Positions 51,381 through 60,942 of a stretch of 64,000 bases of DNA are shown in pieces. Every line of letters begins with the position of its first letter. Position 1 is the stretch's first letter. The stretch is taken from contig JAJUGR010000001.1 of the NCBI GenBank assembly GCA_029265905.1, forward strand, positions 48,118 through 112,117, written 5' to 3'. This DNA comes from Sporomusaceae bacterium. Its GTDB lineage: Bacteria; Bacillota; Negativicutes; Acidaminococcales; JAJUGR01. Both the position numbers and the translations under genes were made by a program. The notes under the pieces are model-generated. The model searched no databases. It had not been told where the DNA came from and saw only the letters and a program-made list of their open reading frames with translations.

Positions 51381-52595
51381 ATGTTTAAGGAAAGTGTGGC
51401 GATCGCCTTGCGCGCGCTGACGGCGAACAAGCTGCGCTCCATCTTGACGATGCTGGGGATCATCATCGGCGTCGGCGCGGTCATCGCCATGGTCTCGGTC
51501 GGCATGGGCGTGCGGGAGAAGGTGCAGACTTCGATCGCCAGCCTGGGCAGCAATATGCTAATCGTTTCGCCGGGCGCCGCCTCCTCGCAGGGGGTGCGCT
51601 CCGCCTCCGGCTCAGCCACAACGCTGGTGCTGGAGGATGCGGACTACATCAAAAAAACGGTCGGCGGCATCGACCATGTGGCGCCGACGGTCAGCAAGCA
51701 GTATCAACTGGTGGCCGGCAACCAGAACTGGACGACGTCGGTTTACGGCGTCACGCCGGACTACATGGCGATCCGCAGCCTGACCGTCGGCAGCGGCAGC
51801 TTCGTCACGCAGGCCCACCTGAGTTCGCGCACGCGGGTGGCGGTATTGGGGGCGACCGTGGTGCAGAACCTGTTTGGCGACGCCAACCCGATCGGACAGA
51901 GCATCCGCATCAACAATGCGCCCTACCAGGTGATCGGCGTCTTGGACAGCAAGGGGCAGTCCAGCATGGGCCAGGACCAGGACGACGTTGTGCTGGTGCC
52001 GCTGACGACGGCGCAAGAGCGGCTGATCGGCATCACGCATATCAACAGCATCAACATCCAGGTGTCCGCGATGGACGACATGAACCGCGTCCAGGCGCAG
52101 GTTGAGAACCTGCTGCGCCAGCGGCACCGGATCAGCGGCACGAAGGAGGACGACTTTTCCGTGCGCAACCTGACCAGCATTATGGAAATGGCAACAGAAA
52201 CGGCCAGCACCATCACCCTCTTGCTGGGCAGCATTGCGGCGATTTCGCTTGTGGTCGGCGGGATTGGCATCATGAACATCATGATGGTGTCGGTTACGGA
52301 GCGGACGCGCGAGATCGGCATTCGCAAAGCCTTGGGCGCCACCTATCAGGACATCATGCTGCAGTTTTTGATCGAGTCGGTTGTGATCGGCGTACTGGGC
52401 GGGGTGCTGGGTGTCGGACTGGGCGTTGTCGCCGCCCAAGCCATCGCGCTGTTCGGCGAGTTGAACACGGTGGTGTCGGTGCTGGCGATCGTCGTGGCCT
52501 TCGGCTTTTCCGTGGCGGTCGGTCTGTTTTTCGGCATCTATCCGGCGCAAAAAGCGGCTAAGCTCGATCCGATCGAAGCGTTGCGCTATGAATAA
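51381..52595 (+). CDS. macB: MacB-type ABC permease (FtsX domain)
   Basis: A 404-residue mechanotransmission permease. One N-terminal helix after AIALRALTANKLRSILTMLG, a periplasmic MacB-PCD domain, and three C-terminal helices with the typical GGIGIMNIMMVSVTERTREI and GIRKALGA motifs. ATG 51381 follows AAAGGAG and starts 5 nt after the ATPase stop. With TolC and the adaptor it should export a toxic compound or peptide; the substrate is unknown. Confidence 0.93.
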   Translation: MFKESVAIALRALTANKLRSILTMLGIIIGVGAVIAMVSVGMGVREKVQTSIASLGSNMLIVSPGAASSQGVRSASGSATTLVLEDADYIKKTVGGIDHVAPTVSKQYQLVAGNQNWTTSVYGVTPDYMAIRSLTVGSGSFVTQAHLSSRTRVAVLGATVVQNLFGDANPIGQSIRINNAPYQVIGVLDSKGQSSMGQDQDDVVLVPLTTAQERLIGITHINSINIQVSAMDDMNRVQAQVENLLRQRHRISGTKEDDFSVRNLTSIMEMATETASTITLLLGSIAAISLVVGGIGIMNIMMVSVTERTREIGIRKALGATYQDIMLQFLIESVVIGVLGGVLGVGLGVVAAQAIALFGELNTVVSVLAIVVAFGFSVAVGLFFGIYPAQKAAKLDPIEALRYE

Positions 52596-52605
52596 AAATG
52601 ATGAC

Positions 52606-52653
52606 GGCAGGTTTGCAGCGGCTGCGTTCGATTGCAGGCCTGCCTTTCTTTTT
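52606..52653 (+). terminator. Terminator of the efflux operon
   Basis: GGCAGG (52606-52611) with CCTGCC (52639-52644) and inner TTGCA-type pairing, then TTTCTTTTT. Confidence 0.78.
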
Positions 52654-52766
52654 GGAAAAGTGAAAAAATGACGCGCATATGACAGGAAAAACGGGCTAGG
52701 CGGAGAATCAAAGATTAAGAAAGCAGATCTAATGACCTCGGTTTGCGGGCTTAATGAGGTGAGCGA

Positions 52767-53279
52767 ATGGTTCCTGTGATATCGTTTGTGGGGAGCGCCA
52801 ACAGCGGAAAAACGACGTGCCTCGAGGAGATCATTCCCTTGCTGCGCCAGCGCGGCTACCGGGTTGGCGTCGTGAAGCATCACGGCTATGATTTTGCCAT
52901 CGATCATCCGGGCAAAGACACCTGGCGGTTTGCACAGGCCGGCGCGGAGGCGGTGGCATTGGCGTCGCCGCAGAAATTGGCCGTTGTGCGCCTGCTGCCG
53001 GTCGAACTGCCGCTCGCGGAGATCGTCAAGGGCATGGGGGCGATCGACTTGCTGCTGGCGGAAGGGTACAAGCAGGGCAAGCAAGATAAGATCGAAGTCG
53101 TGCGGTCCGGGCGCAAACCGGTGATGCCGGCTGAAACGTTGTTGGCGATGGTTGCCGACGAGGTTCATTACGAATCGGTGCCGACTTTTCCATTCGGTGA
53201 ATTGCATAAGCTGGTTGATTTTTTGGAGTGCCGCTTCTGCCTGGAGCCAAGAAGAGCGGAGGCGGGACAGCATGCTTGA
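52767..53279 (+). CDS. mobB: Molybdopterin-guanine dinucleotide biosynthesis protein MobB
   Basis: A 170-residue P-loop GTP-binding protein (FVGSANSGKTTCLEEII) with the MobB motif VVKHHGYDFAIDHPGKD. It assists attachment of GMP to molybdopterin. ATG follows GAGGTGAGCG. It overlaps moaA by 8 nt and opens the molybdenum/tungsten cofactor cluster. No molybdenum-cofactor riboswitch is apparent upstream (52654-52766). Confidence 0.92.
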   Translation: MVPVISFVGSANSGKTTCLEEIIPLLRQRGYRVGVVKHHGYDFAIDHPGKDTWRFAQAGAEAVALASPQKLAVVRLLPVELPLAEIVKGMGAIDLLLAEGYKQGKQDKIEVVRSGRKPVMPAETLLAMVADEVHYESVPTFPFGELHKLVDFLECRFCLEPRRAEAGQHA

Positions 53280-54249
53280 CGAATATGGCCGCAGCATTGA
53301 CTACCTGCGGATTTCAGTTACGGATCGCTGCAATTACCGGTGCGCTTACTGCATGCCGCCGGAAGGGATCGTTCCCTTGCAGCACAGAGAACTCCTGACT
53401 TATGAGGAGATAACACGGCTGGCGGATGTTGCCAGCCGCGTTTGCGGCATAACCCGCGTGCGCATTACGGGCGGCGAGCCGTTGGTGCGGATGGGGATTG
53501 CAGAGCTGGTCGCGCAACTGCGGGCGCTGCCGTCGATAACCGATATCGCCATGACGACGAACGGCAGCCTGTTTGCTGCCCACGCTGCTGCGCTCAAGGC
53601 GGCGGGGCTTGACCGGGTCAACATTAGCCTCGATACGTTTGACGAGGCGCGCTACCGCCAACTGACCGGGGGCGGCGCGCTCGCGCCGGTTTTGGCGGCG
53701 ATTGAAACGGCGGTGGCGCTTCAGTTTCAGCCGGTGAAGATCAATGTCGTGCTGACGGCGGCGCTGAGCCGGTCGGACGTGGAACAGCTGCGCGCCCTGG
53801 TGATGCGCTTGCCGGTAATCGTCCGTTTTATTGAATACATGCCGATCGGAAGGCAGGGCATCGCCCCCGGGCTGTCGGTTGCGAAGGTCAAAGACCTTCT
53901 GGAAGAGGCCGGTGGCGTCTTGTTGCCTGACGAACAGGTGACGGGCGCCGGCCCGGCGAAAAACTACCGGCTGGCGGGCGCGGCGGGCGCGATCGGATTT
54001 ATCACCCCGATGAGCGACCGCTTCTGCCAATCGTGCAATCGGCTGCGCCTGACGGCGGACGGCCGGTTAAAGCCTTGCCTGCTGTCGGATGCGGAAATCA
54101 ACGTGCGGGACTGCTTGCGCTCCGGGGCGGACGATGACACCCTGGCCGCCATTGTGCGGGAGGCAGTGCGCGCCAAACCGATGGGACACCACCTGACGAC
54201 ATCTTACCATGGCGGTTTCGAGCGCCAGATGTGCCAAATTGGAGGATAA
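53272..54249 (+). CDS. moaA: GTP 3',8-cyclase MoaA
   Basis: A 325-residue radical-SAM enzyme, first step of molybdopterin synthesis from GTP. The SAM cluster cysteines are C20, C24 and C27 (DRCNYRCAYC). The second cluster motif is CQSCNRLRLTADGRLKPC near residue 260, and the protein ends in the double Gly (CQIGG) needed for activity. ATG 53272 overlaps the mobB stop and follows GGAGGCGGG. Confidence 0.95.
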   Translation: MLDEYGRSIDYLRISVTDRCNYRCAYCMPPEGIVPLQHRELLTYEEITRLADVASRVCGITRVRITGGEPLVRMGIAELVAQLRALPSITDIAMTTNGSLFAAHAAALKAAGLDRVNISLDTFDEARYRQLTGGGALAPVLAAIETAVALQFQPVKINVVLTAALSRSDVEQLRALVMRLPVIVRFIEYMPIGRQGIAPGLSVAKVKDLLEEAGGVLLPDEQVTGAGPAKNYRLAGAAGAIGFITPMSDRFCQSCNRLRLTADGRLKPCLLSDAEINVRDCLRSGADDDTLAAIVREAVRAKPMGHHLTTSYHGGFERQMCQIGG

Positions 54250-54250
54250 G

Positions 54251-54304
54251 GGATAGCCGCCTCATGCGACTGTTTGTTGCGATGCGGCGGCTGTCCTTTT
54301 ATGT
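54251..54304 (+). terminator. Terminator after moaA
   Basis: GGATAGCCGCC (54251-54261) pairs with GGCGGCTGTCC (54286-54296), with further CATGCGAC/GCGATG pairing, then TTTTATGTTT. It splits the cofactor cluster into two transcripts, or partly attenuates the second. Confidence 0.85.
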
Positions 54305-54339
54305 TTAGCCAAGCTTCAACAGAAAGGATTGAGGACATT

Positions 54340-54555
54340 ATGACGGAACAGGCCAATGTAGTGCAGCAGACGATCCGGGAAAAATTGCATCAGGTTATCG
54401 CCGAAGGGGGCAGCCTATCCTGCGCCAGCGCCAACCAGCTCGCGCAGGAAATGGGCGTGGCCCCGCAGCTAATCGGCGAAGTCGCCAATCAATTGGGGCT
54501 GCGGATTACGGACTGCCAGCTAGGGTGCTTCGGCGGGAAAAAGGAGCGCTCATGA
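54340..54555 (+). CDS. Small winged-helix-like protein of the cofactor cluster
   Basis: A 71-residue protein with a helix-turn-helix-like pattern (LSCASANQLAQEMGVAPQLIGE VANQLG without the space, residues about 25-53) and two cysteines near the end (DCQLGCFGG). I do not recognise a named family. ATG 54340 follows AAAGGATTGAGG. Its stop overlaps the moeA start (ATGA), so it is co-translated with moeA and may regulate the cluster or bind metal through CxxxC. Confidence 0.6.
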   Translation: MTEQANVVQQTIREKLHQVIAEGGSLSCASANQLAQEMGVAPQLIGEVANQLGLRITDCQLGCFGGKKERS

Positions 54556-55826
54556 GCCGTTTCATCGACGGCATGCCATTGGCGCAAGCGCAGGCTTTGC
54601 TTCAAGCGCGGGTTGCCTGCGTGGCTGAGGAATGGGAAGTGCCTTTGCAGGAAGGGCTGGGACTCGTTGCGAGCCGGCCGGTGGCGGCGCCAACGCCGCT
54701 GCCGGCCTTTGCCCGTTCTACTGTCGACGGGTACGCTGTACATAGCTGCGACACTTTTGGCGCCGAGGAAGGCAGCCCGGCGCTGCTGGCGCTTGACGGC
54801 GAGGTGCTGATGGGGCGCGAGGAGACGGTGCCCCTGCCAGCTGGCGCAGCGCGCCAAATGCCAACGGGCGGCATGCTGCCGCCGGGGGCGGATGCGGTCG
54901 TCATGGTTGAGCAGTGTGAAGTGGTTGACCACGCCACATTGCTCGTCTGGAAACGGGTGGCGCCAGGTGAAAATGTCGTGCAAGCCGGCGAAGATGTGCC
55001 GGCCGGCCACCCATTGCTTGCCGCAGGCCGCCGGATCCGGCCGGAAGACATCGGTCTCTTGTCGGCCTGCGGCGTGCGGTCGGTGTTTGTCCGCGCGCCG
55101 CTACGCGTGGGGATTCTGTCCACCGGCGATGAATTGGTCGCAGAAGACCGGCCGTTGCAGCCGGGCGAGATTCGCGACAGCAACCGGCCGATGCTGTCAG
55201 CCTTGCTGCGTGAAGCCGGCGCCGTGGCCGTCGATTACGGCATTGTGCGCGATGCGGCGTCTGCGCTGTCGGCGGCGCTGGCGCAGGCGGTGCAAGCATG
55301 CCAGCTGGTTTTGCTCTCCGGCGGCAGCTCCATGGGGCTGCGCGATTATGCCGCGCCGGCGATTGACAGCCTTGGCGCGCCGGGGGTGATCATTCACGGG
55401 CTGGCGATCAAGCCGGGCCGCCCGACGATTGTCGGGTTTGCCGGCGCGGTGCCGGTGTTCGGCCTGCCTGGTCATCCGGCGGCGGCGATGACGGTGTTCA
55501 GGCTGCTGGTGGCGCCGGTCATGCGCCTGCTGAGCGGGGAGCGGGAGGGTTCGCCCCTGCTGCTTCCGGCGCGCTTGACGCGGAACGTGGCCTCCGCACC
55601 CGGACGGGATGATTTTGTCAGCGTCCGGCTTGTGCAGCGGACGGACGGACTTTGGGCGGAGCCTGTGTTTGGCCGCTCGGGGCTCTTGAGCGTGATGACG
55701 GAAGCGGACGGGGTGCTGCATATCCCTTCCGCTTCCGGCGGCCGCTACGGCGGGGAGTGGGTGCAGGTTGCCGTGTACCGCTTGGAACAGATCCGGCGAG
55801 ATGAAGAAGGTGAACAAAAGCGATGA
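54552..55826 (+). CDS. moeA: Molybdopterin molybdenumtransferase MoeA
   Basis: A 424-residue MoeA that inserts molybdate or tungstate into adenylylated molybdopterin. Motifs: LPAFARSTVDGYAVHS, PTGGMLPPGADAVVMVEQ, GILSTGDELV, LLSGGSSMGLRDY and PVFGLPGHPAAAM. ATG 54552 follows AAGGAG. Overlaps the next gene, a second MoeA, by 4 nt. Confidence 0.94.
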   Translation: MSRFIDGMPLAQAQALLQARVACVAEEWEVPLQEGLGLVASRPVAAPTPLPAFARSTVDGYAVHSCDTFGAEEGSPALLALDGEVLMGREETVPLPAGAARQMPTGGMLPPGADAVVMVEQCEVVDHATLLVWKRVAPGENVVQAGEDVPAGHPLLAAGRRIRPEDIGLLSACGVRSVFVRAPLRVGILSTGDELVAEDRPLQPGEIRDSNRPMLSALLREAGAVAVDYGIVRDAASALSAALAQAVQACQLVLLSGGSSMGLRDYAAPAIDSLGAPGVIIHGLAIKPGRPTIVGFAGAVPVFGLPGHPAAAMTVFRLLVAPVMRLLSGEREGSPLLLPARLTRNVASAPGRDDFVSVRLVQRTDGLWAEPVFGRSGLLSVMTEADGVLHIPSASGGRYGGEWVQVAVYRLEQIRRDEEGEQKR

Positions 55827-57775
55827 AGCAAAAAGCTTATTTGGAAATGAAGCCGCGGGCGGAGGCGCAGGCGCTCTGGCTGGCGGCGCTTAAGGCGTGC
55901 GGCTGGCTGGCGGACGCGGCGATGGAGACGGTCGCGGCGGAGGCGGCGCTTGACCGCCTGTTGGCCGAACCGGTGCGGGCGCGGCGCTCGGTGCCGCACT
56001 ACAACAGCGCCGCCATGGACGGCATTGCCGTGCGGGCGGCCGATACGTTTGCCGCCGGCGACCGCCATCCGGTCTGGCTGCAGGTGCTCGCGCCCGGCAG
56101 CCCTTTTTCTGCCGGCGGCTGCTATGCGGTGAACACCGGCGCGCCCCTGCCGGATGGAACGGACGCCGTCGTGATGATTGAGCATGTCGTCTACGAAGGG
56201 GGGCGCGCCGAGCTGATGGCGCCCGCCACTCCGTGGCAGCACGTGCGGCTGATCGGGGAAGACTTGGTTGAGAACGAATTGATTTTGCCTGAACATGAAC
56301 CCGTTACGCCCGAAGCGATTGCGGCCCTCTTGGCGGCCGGCGTCGACGAGGTTGCTGTTTTGGCGCGGCCGCGGGTGGCGGTCATCCCCACCGGCAGCGA
56401 ACTGGTGGCGACGCAAGCGGAACTGGCGCCGGGCAAGATTCTCGATGTCAATTCCCACATGCTTTGCGCCGCCGCCCGCCAGTGCGGTGCGGCGGCCAGG
56501 CGGTGCGACATTGCGCCGGACGACAAGGCGGCGATTCAAGCGGCGGTGCAAAAGGCGCTGGCTGACAGCGACCTGGTGCTTGTCAATGCCGGCACTTCGG
56601 CGGGCACCGAGGACCATGCCTGGAGCGTCTTGAACTCGCTCGGACGCGTGCTGGTGCACGGCATCGCGACGAAGCCGGGCAAGCCGGTTATTCTTGCGCT
56701 TGTAGACGGCAAGCCGGTCGTCGGGTTGCCAGGTTATCCGGTGTCGGCCAAGCTGACGTTTGACTTGTTCGTTAAACCGGCACTATATGCGCGGCAGCGC
56801 AGGCAGTTGCCGAAACCGGTTTTGTTAGAGGGGAAGTTGGCCAAAAGCCTGCCGTCTGAGGTGGGGGTGGAAGAATATATCCGGGTGGTCACAGGCGACG
56901 GGGGAGGCGGAAAAGTCGTTGTGCCGCTGGGCCGCGGGGCGGGCATGATCTCCAGCCTTGTCCGGGCGGACGGCCTGCTGACGGTCCCGGCGGACTGCGC
57001 CGGCCTGGCGGCCGGCAGTCCGGTGACAGTTGCGCTTTCCGCCAAAGGCGCGGTTGCGGCGCCGAAGCTGCTGGCGATCGGCAGCCACGACCTGGCGCTT
57101 GACCTGTTGGGAATGCATTTGAAGCGGCGCTGCGGCGCCGTGCTCTCCTGCGCCAACGTCGGCAGCAGCGCCGGGGTGCTGGCGGTCCGCAATGGCGAGG
57201 CGCAGATGGCGGGCGTGCACATCCTGGACGAAGCGACAGGCGCGTATAATCTGCCGTATGTCCGGCGGATGCTGGCCGGTCGGCAGTGGCAACTGGTGCA
57301 TCTGGCCCGGCGCGAACAGGGCTTTTTGGTGCAGGCGGGCAATCCTAAGCAAATCCATTGCGTGGAGGATTTGTTTGCTCCCGGCGTGACGTATGTCAAC
57401 CGGCAGCGCGGTTCCGGCACGCGGATGCTGCTTGACCACTGCCTCCGGCAAAAAGGCTTGGCGCCGGAGAAACTGGACGGCTACACCAAGGAAACGGCGA
57501 CGCACATGGCGGTGGCGGCCACGGTCGCGGCCGGGGCGGCTGACGCGGGCCTGGGCATACGGGCGGCGGCCGTCAGCCTGGGACTTGACTTTGTGCCGCT
57601 CGACTACGAACAGTACGATTTGTTGGTGACGCTCCATGAGGAGGATCCGGTTTTTCACGCCCTGCTGGCGGTGCTGCGCGACGAGACCTTCCGCAAGCAG
57701 GTGGAGGCCCTGGGCGGGTACGACTTGTCGGCGGCGGGCGAGGTTTTGGGGCGGAGCGCGCCCAAGACGGAATGA
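55823..57775 (+). CDS. MoeA fused to a periplasmic-binding-protein-like domain
   Basis: A 650-residue fusion. Residues 1-400 are a complete MoeA (VPHYNSAAMDGIAVRA, VNTGAPLPDGTDAVVMIEHV, VIPTGSELV, VNAGTSAGTEDHAW, VVGLPGYPVSAKL). Residues about 415-640 are a type-2 binding-protein domain (AIGSHDLALDLLGMHLKRRC, VNRQRGSGTRMLLDHCLRQ, AGAADAGLGIRAAA) as found in LysR sensors and in molybdate/tungstate-binding proteins. No signal peptide, so it is cytoplasmic. The domain may sense or present the oxyanion. Tandem MoeA copies could serve molybdenum and tungsten separately. Confidence 0.92.
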   Translation: MKQKAYLEMKPRAEAQALWLAALKACGWLADAAMETVAAEAALDRLLAEPVRARRSVPHYNSAAMDGIAVRAADTFAAGDRHPVWLQVLAPGSPFSAGGCYAVNTGAPLPDGTDAVVMIEHVVYEGGRAELMAPATPWQHVRLIGEDLVENELILPEHEPVTPEAIAALLAAGVDEVAVLARPRVAVIPTGSELVATQAELAPGKILDVNSHMLCAAARQCGAAARRCDIAPDDKAAIQAAVQKALADSDLVLVNAGTSAGTEDHAWSVLNSLGRVLVHGIATKPGKPVILALVDGKPVVGLPGYPVSAKLTFDLFVKPALYARQRRQLPKPVLLEGKLAKSLPSEVGVEEYIRVVTGDGGGGKVVVPLGRGAGMISSLVRADGLLTVPADCAGLAAGSPVTVALSAKGAVAAPKLLAIGSHDLALDLLGMHLKRRCGAVLSCANVGSSAGVLAVRNGEAQMAGVHILDEATGAYNLPYVRRMLAGRQWQLVHLARREQGFLVQAGNPKQIHCVEDLFAPGVTYVNRQRGSGTRMLLDHCLRQKGLAPEKLDGYTKETATHMAVAATVAAGAADAGLGIRAAAVSLGLDFVPLDYEQYDLLVTLHEEDPVFHALLAVLRDETFRKQVEALGGYDLSAAGEVLGRSAPKTE

Positions 57776-57800
57776 AATAAGGCGAAAGAAGGACTGCGTG

Positions 57801-58670
57801 ATGAAGCAAAAACTGTGGGCGGGCTTAGCCGCAATCTGTCTGGCGGGGGCGTTGCTGCTGGCGGGGTGCGGCGGACAAGGGGCGGCCAAAACGGAACCGG
57901 CCAACAAGGATATAATTTTATCAACGACGACCAGTACGCGAGACAGCGGCCTGCTGGACGCCTTGCTGCCGGTTTTTGAACAAGAGAGCGGCTACAAGGT
58001 CAAGGTGATCGCCGTTGGCACCGGGCAGGCGCTTAAGATGGGCGAGCAGGGCGAGGCGGATGTGCTCTTAGTGCACGCGCCGGAGGCTGAGAAGAAGGTG
58101 CTGGCGACCGGCGCGGCCGTAAACCGCAAGCTGGTGATGCACAACGATTTCGTGTTTGTCGGGCCGAAAAACGACCCGTCCGGCATTGCCAAGCAGCCGG
58201 TGGACAGCGCCTTGCGGAATATCGCGCAGGCGAAAGAGACGTTCGTTTCCCGCGGCGACGATTCCGGCACGCATAAAATGGAATTGGCCCTGTGGAAAAA
58301 GGCCGGCCTGCAGCCGGAGGAAGGCTGGTACCGTTCGGCCGGAGCCGGCATGGGGCAGACGCTGAAGATTGCCGATGAACGGCAAGGCTATACGCTGACG
58401 GACCGGGCCACCTGGCTGGCGCTGCAAAAAAACATGACGCTCACGATTTTGGTGGAAGGCGATCCGAGCCTGCTGAACATCTATCACGTGATGGAAGTGA
58501 ACAGCGAAAAATTCACGAAGGTGAACAAGGCTGGTGCTCAGGCTTTCAGCAAGTTCCTGCTGTCGTCTAAAGGGCAGCAGATGATCGCCGAATTCGGCAA
58601 GGATAAATACGGCCAGGCCCTGTTCTTCGCCGACGGCGGGAAAACGGAAGCTGACCTGGGGGTAAAGTGA
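57801..58670 (+). CDS. tupA: Tungstate-binding lipoprotein TupA
   Basis: A 289-residue ABC-importer binding protein. A lipoprotein signal with lipobox LLAGC (cysteine near residue 26) is followed by the TupA anion-binding motif STTTSTRDSGLLD and VSRGDDSGTHKMEL. The TTTS and SRGDDSG motifs are those that select tungstate. ATG 57801 lies after GAAAGAAGGACT. Followed by permease and ATPase genes. Confidence 0.93.
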   Translation: MKQKLWAGLAAICLAGALLLAGCGGQGAAKTEPANKDIILSTTTSTRDSGLLDALLPVFEQESGYKVKVIAVGTGQALKMGEQGEADVLLVHAPEAEKKVLATGAAVNRKLVMHNDFVFVGPKNDPSGIAKQPVDSALRNIAQAKETFVSRGDDSGTHKMELALWKKAGLQPEEGWYRSAGAGMGQTLKIADERQGYTLTDRATWLALQKNMTLTILVEGDPSLLNIYHVMEVNSEKFTKVNKAGAQAFSKFLLSSKGQQMIAEFGKDKYGQALFFADGGKTEADLGVK

Positions 58671-58680
58671 CGGAGGCTTT

Positions 58681-59385
58681 ATGACATACATCGGACAAGG
58701 GCTGGGGGAAGCGGTGCGGTTGCTCCTGCAGCTTGATCCTGCCGTTCTGAAAGTAGCCTGGCTGACGCTGCAGGTCTCCGGCCTGGCGGCGCTGATCAGC
58801 GTCGTGCTGGGCGTCCCGCTGGGGTGCGCCCTGGCGACGCGCCGCTTTCGGGGCCGGGGCGCGCTGGTATCCTTTGTCAATGTCGGGATGGGAATGCCGC
58901 CGGTCGTCGTTGGGCTGCTCGTCAGCCTGCTGTTGTGGCGGTATGGGCCGCTGGGCGACTGGCAGCTGTTGTACACGCCGTGGGCGATGGTAATCGCCCA
59001 GGTGCTGATCGCGGCGCCGATTGTCGCCAGTTTGAGTTTTTCGGCCATCGTCAGCCTGGATGAGCGCTTGCCGCTGCAGCTGTTGGCGCTTGGTGCCAGC
59101 CGCCTGCAGGCCGACCGGCTGCTGATCAAGGAAGCGAAGCTGGGGCTTTTGGCGGCCGTGATCGCCGGCTTTGGCCGGGCAGTATCGGAGGTCGGCGCGT
59201 CAATGATGGTGGGCGGCAACCTCAAGGACGAGACGCGGGTGCTGACGACGGCGACCGTTTTAGAGGTCGGCAAGGGCAATTATGAACTGGCCATCTCCTT
59301 TGGCCTAATCCTGCTGGTGCTCGTTTACTTGGTTGTCGCTGTGCTGACGGTCCTGCAGCAAGCCGGAAAGCGGGGGTGCTCATGA
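58681..59385 (+). CDS. tupB: Tungstate ABC permease TupB
   Basis: A 234-residue binding-protein-dependent permease with about five helices and the EAA-like loop LLALGASRLQADRLLIKEAK (residues about 135-160). ATG lies 10 nt after the tupA stop. Overlaps tupC. Confidence 0.92.
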   Translation: MTYIGQGLGEAVRLLLQLDPAVLKVAWLTLQVSGLAALISVVLGVPLGCALATRRFRGRGALVSFVNVGMGMPPVVVGLLVSLLLWRYGPLGDWQLLYTPWAMVIAQVLIAAPIVASLSFSAIVSLDERLPLQLLALGASRLQADRLLIKEAKLGLLAAVIAGFGRAVSEVGASMMVGGNLKDETRVLTTATVLEVGKGNYELAISFGLILLVLVYLVVAVLTVLQQAGKRGCS

Positions 59386-60455
59386 TGGCTAAGGCGGTGG
59401 AGTTGGCCGGGGTGCGCGTCGCGCGCGGCGAACGGACGGTTTTGGCGGTGGAGGCGTTAGCCGTTGAACAGGGGGAAATGGTGGCGGTCGTCGGACCGAA
59501 CGGGGCGGGGAAAAGCACCCTGCTGGCGGCGATCGGCCTGCTGTTGCCCGTGGCGGCCGGCCAAGTCCGCTTGTTCGGCGAGCATGACGATCCGCTGGCC
59601 CTGCGCCGGCGGTGCGCGCTTGTTTTGCAGGACGGGCTGTTTTTGACGGGCAGCGTGCGACAAAACGTTGCGCTGCCCTTGTCGCTGCGCGGTTTGCGGG
59701 GGGCAGCGGCGGCGCGGAAAGTGGGGCAGGCGCTCGAATTGTTCAACCTTGGCCACTTGGCTGCGCGGCCGGTGCAGCGGCTGTCGGGCGGCGAACGGCA
59801 GCGGGTCAATCTGGCCCGGGCCCTGGTGACCGATCCGGAAATACTGCTGCTCGACGAGCCGTTTTCTTCTTTGGATAAATCGGCGCGCACGCATTTGCTG
59901 CAGGAATTGGCGGCGATCATCCGCCAACGCGGCCTGACGGCCTTTTTAGTCAGCCATCACTTTGAAGAAGCGGCCTGGTTTGCCGAGCGGATCGTGATGC
60001 TGGCGGAGGGGCGGATTGTTCAGCAGGGGACCCTGGCGGAGGTTGTCGGCCAGCCGCTGAACGAGGCTGTGGCCCGCTTGGTCGGGTACGACAATTTGTT
60101 GGCGTGCACCCTGGCCGCTGACAAAAAGACGGTGCTATTGGGTGATAAGCTGCCCGTCGCGGCGGCCGCGCTGCCGGACGGACTGGCGGCGGACAGACGG
60201 ATATGCGCATTCGGCGCCGAGGCAGTTCAAATCGGTCTGTTACCCTCGTCGGCGTGTTGCGCGCTGGGCGAAGGGGTTGTCAAAAAGATTGTGCCCGGCA
60301 TACACGGGGCGATCGTCCAGCTTGACTGCGGCGGCGTGGGGCTGAAAGCCCGCCTTTCTTCCGGGACCCGTCTTGACGAGGGCGCAAAGACGCCGGTTTG
60401 GCTGCAAAGCGGCGCCCTGCGCTGGGTATACGGTGGAACAAAAGGAGCTGAATGA
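59382..60455 (+). CDS. tupC: Tungstate ABC ATPase TupC
   Basis: A 357-residue ATPase. Walker [17 protein letters not shown], signature [15 protein letters not shown], Walker [13 protein letters not shown]. The last 110 residues form an oxyanion-regulatory region ([20 protein letters not shown]) of TOBE type, which may let cytoplasmic tungstate inhibit import. ATG 59382 overlaps the tupB stop (ATGA). Confidence 0.92.
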   Translation: MMAKAVELAGVRVARGERTVLAVEALAVEQGEMVAVVGPNGAGKSTLLAAIGLLLPVAAGQVRLFGEHDDPLALRRRCALVLQDGLFLTGSVRQNVALPLSLRGLRGAAAARKVGQALELFNLGHLAARPVQRLSGGERQRVNLARALVTDPEILLLDEPFSSLDKSARTHLLQELAAIIRQRGLTAFLVSHHFEEAAWFAERIVMLAEGRIVQQGTLAEVVGQPLNEAVARLVGYDNLLACTLAADKKTVLLGDKLPVAAAALPDGLAADRRICAFGAEAVQIGLLPSSACCALGEGVVKKIVPGIHGAIVQLDCGGVGLKARLSSGTRLDEGAKTPVWLQSGALRWVYGGTKGAE

Positions 60456-60456
60456 T

Positions 60457-60942
60457 ATGGAGTTTACACACCTGGACGCAGCAGGCGGGATCAAGATGGT
60501 AGATGTCGGCGGCAAGCCGGTGACGGAGCGCGAGGCTGTGGCGGAGGGATTTATTGCCCTGCGTCCGGACACGCTCTCGCGCATTTGTGAGGGCAGCATG
60601 CCGAAGGGAAACGTGCTCGAAACAGCGCGCTTGGCCGGCATCATGGCCGCCAAGCGGACGGCGGAGCTGATCCCTTTGTGCCATACGCTGCTTTTAAATG
60701 TCGTCGACATTACGCTGCAACGGGAGGAAACGGGCATTCTTATCCGGGCGTCGGCGCGCTTGTCCGGACAGACAGGCGCGGAAATGGAAGCGCTGACGGC
60801 GGTTTCCGTTGCGGCCCTGACGATTTACGATATGTGCAAGGCGGTTGACAAGGAGATGGTGATCGGCGGAGTTCAGCTGATAGCCAAGCGGGGCGGACGC
60901 AGCGGCGCCGTACAGAAAGGAGACTACACATGGGAGAAGTGA
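60457..60942 (+). CDS. moaC: Cyclic pyranopterin monophosphate synthase MoaC
   Basis: A 161-residue MoaC, converting the MoaA product to cyclic pyranopterin monophosphate. Motifs: [40 protein letters not shown] and [21 protein letters not shown] 60457 follows AAAAGGAGCTG, just after the tupC stop. Confidence 0.96.
   Translation: MEFTHLDAAGGIKMVDVGGKPVTEREAVAEGFIALRPDTLSRICEGSMPKGNVLETARLAGIMAAKRTAELIPLCHTLLLNVVDITLQREETGILIRASARLSGQTGAEMEALTAVSVAALTIYDMCKAVDKEMVIGGVQLIAKRGGRSGAVQKGDYTWEK

Noticed and set aside
52654..52766. Molybdenum-cofactor riboswitch before mobB
   Set aside because: A short ACCTC/GAGGT pairing exists at 52735-52760, but the conserved Moco aptamer strings are not found.
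51612..53297. 561-codon open frame on the minus strand across the MacB-type permease and mobB
   Set aside because: It runs antisense to two well-supported genes, crosses an intrinsic terminator and has the Arg/His/Gln-rich composition typical of GC-rich shadow frames.
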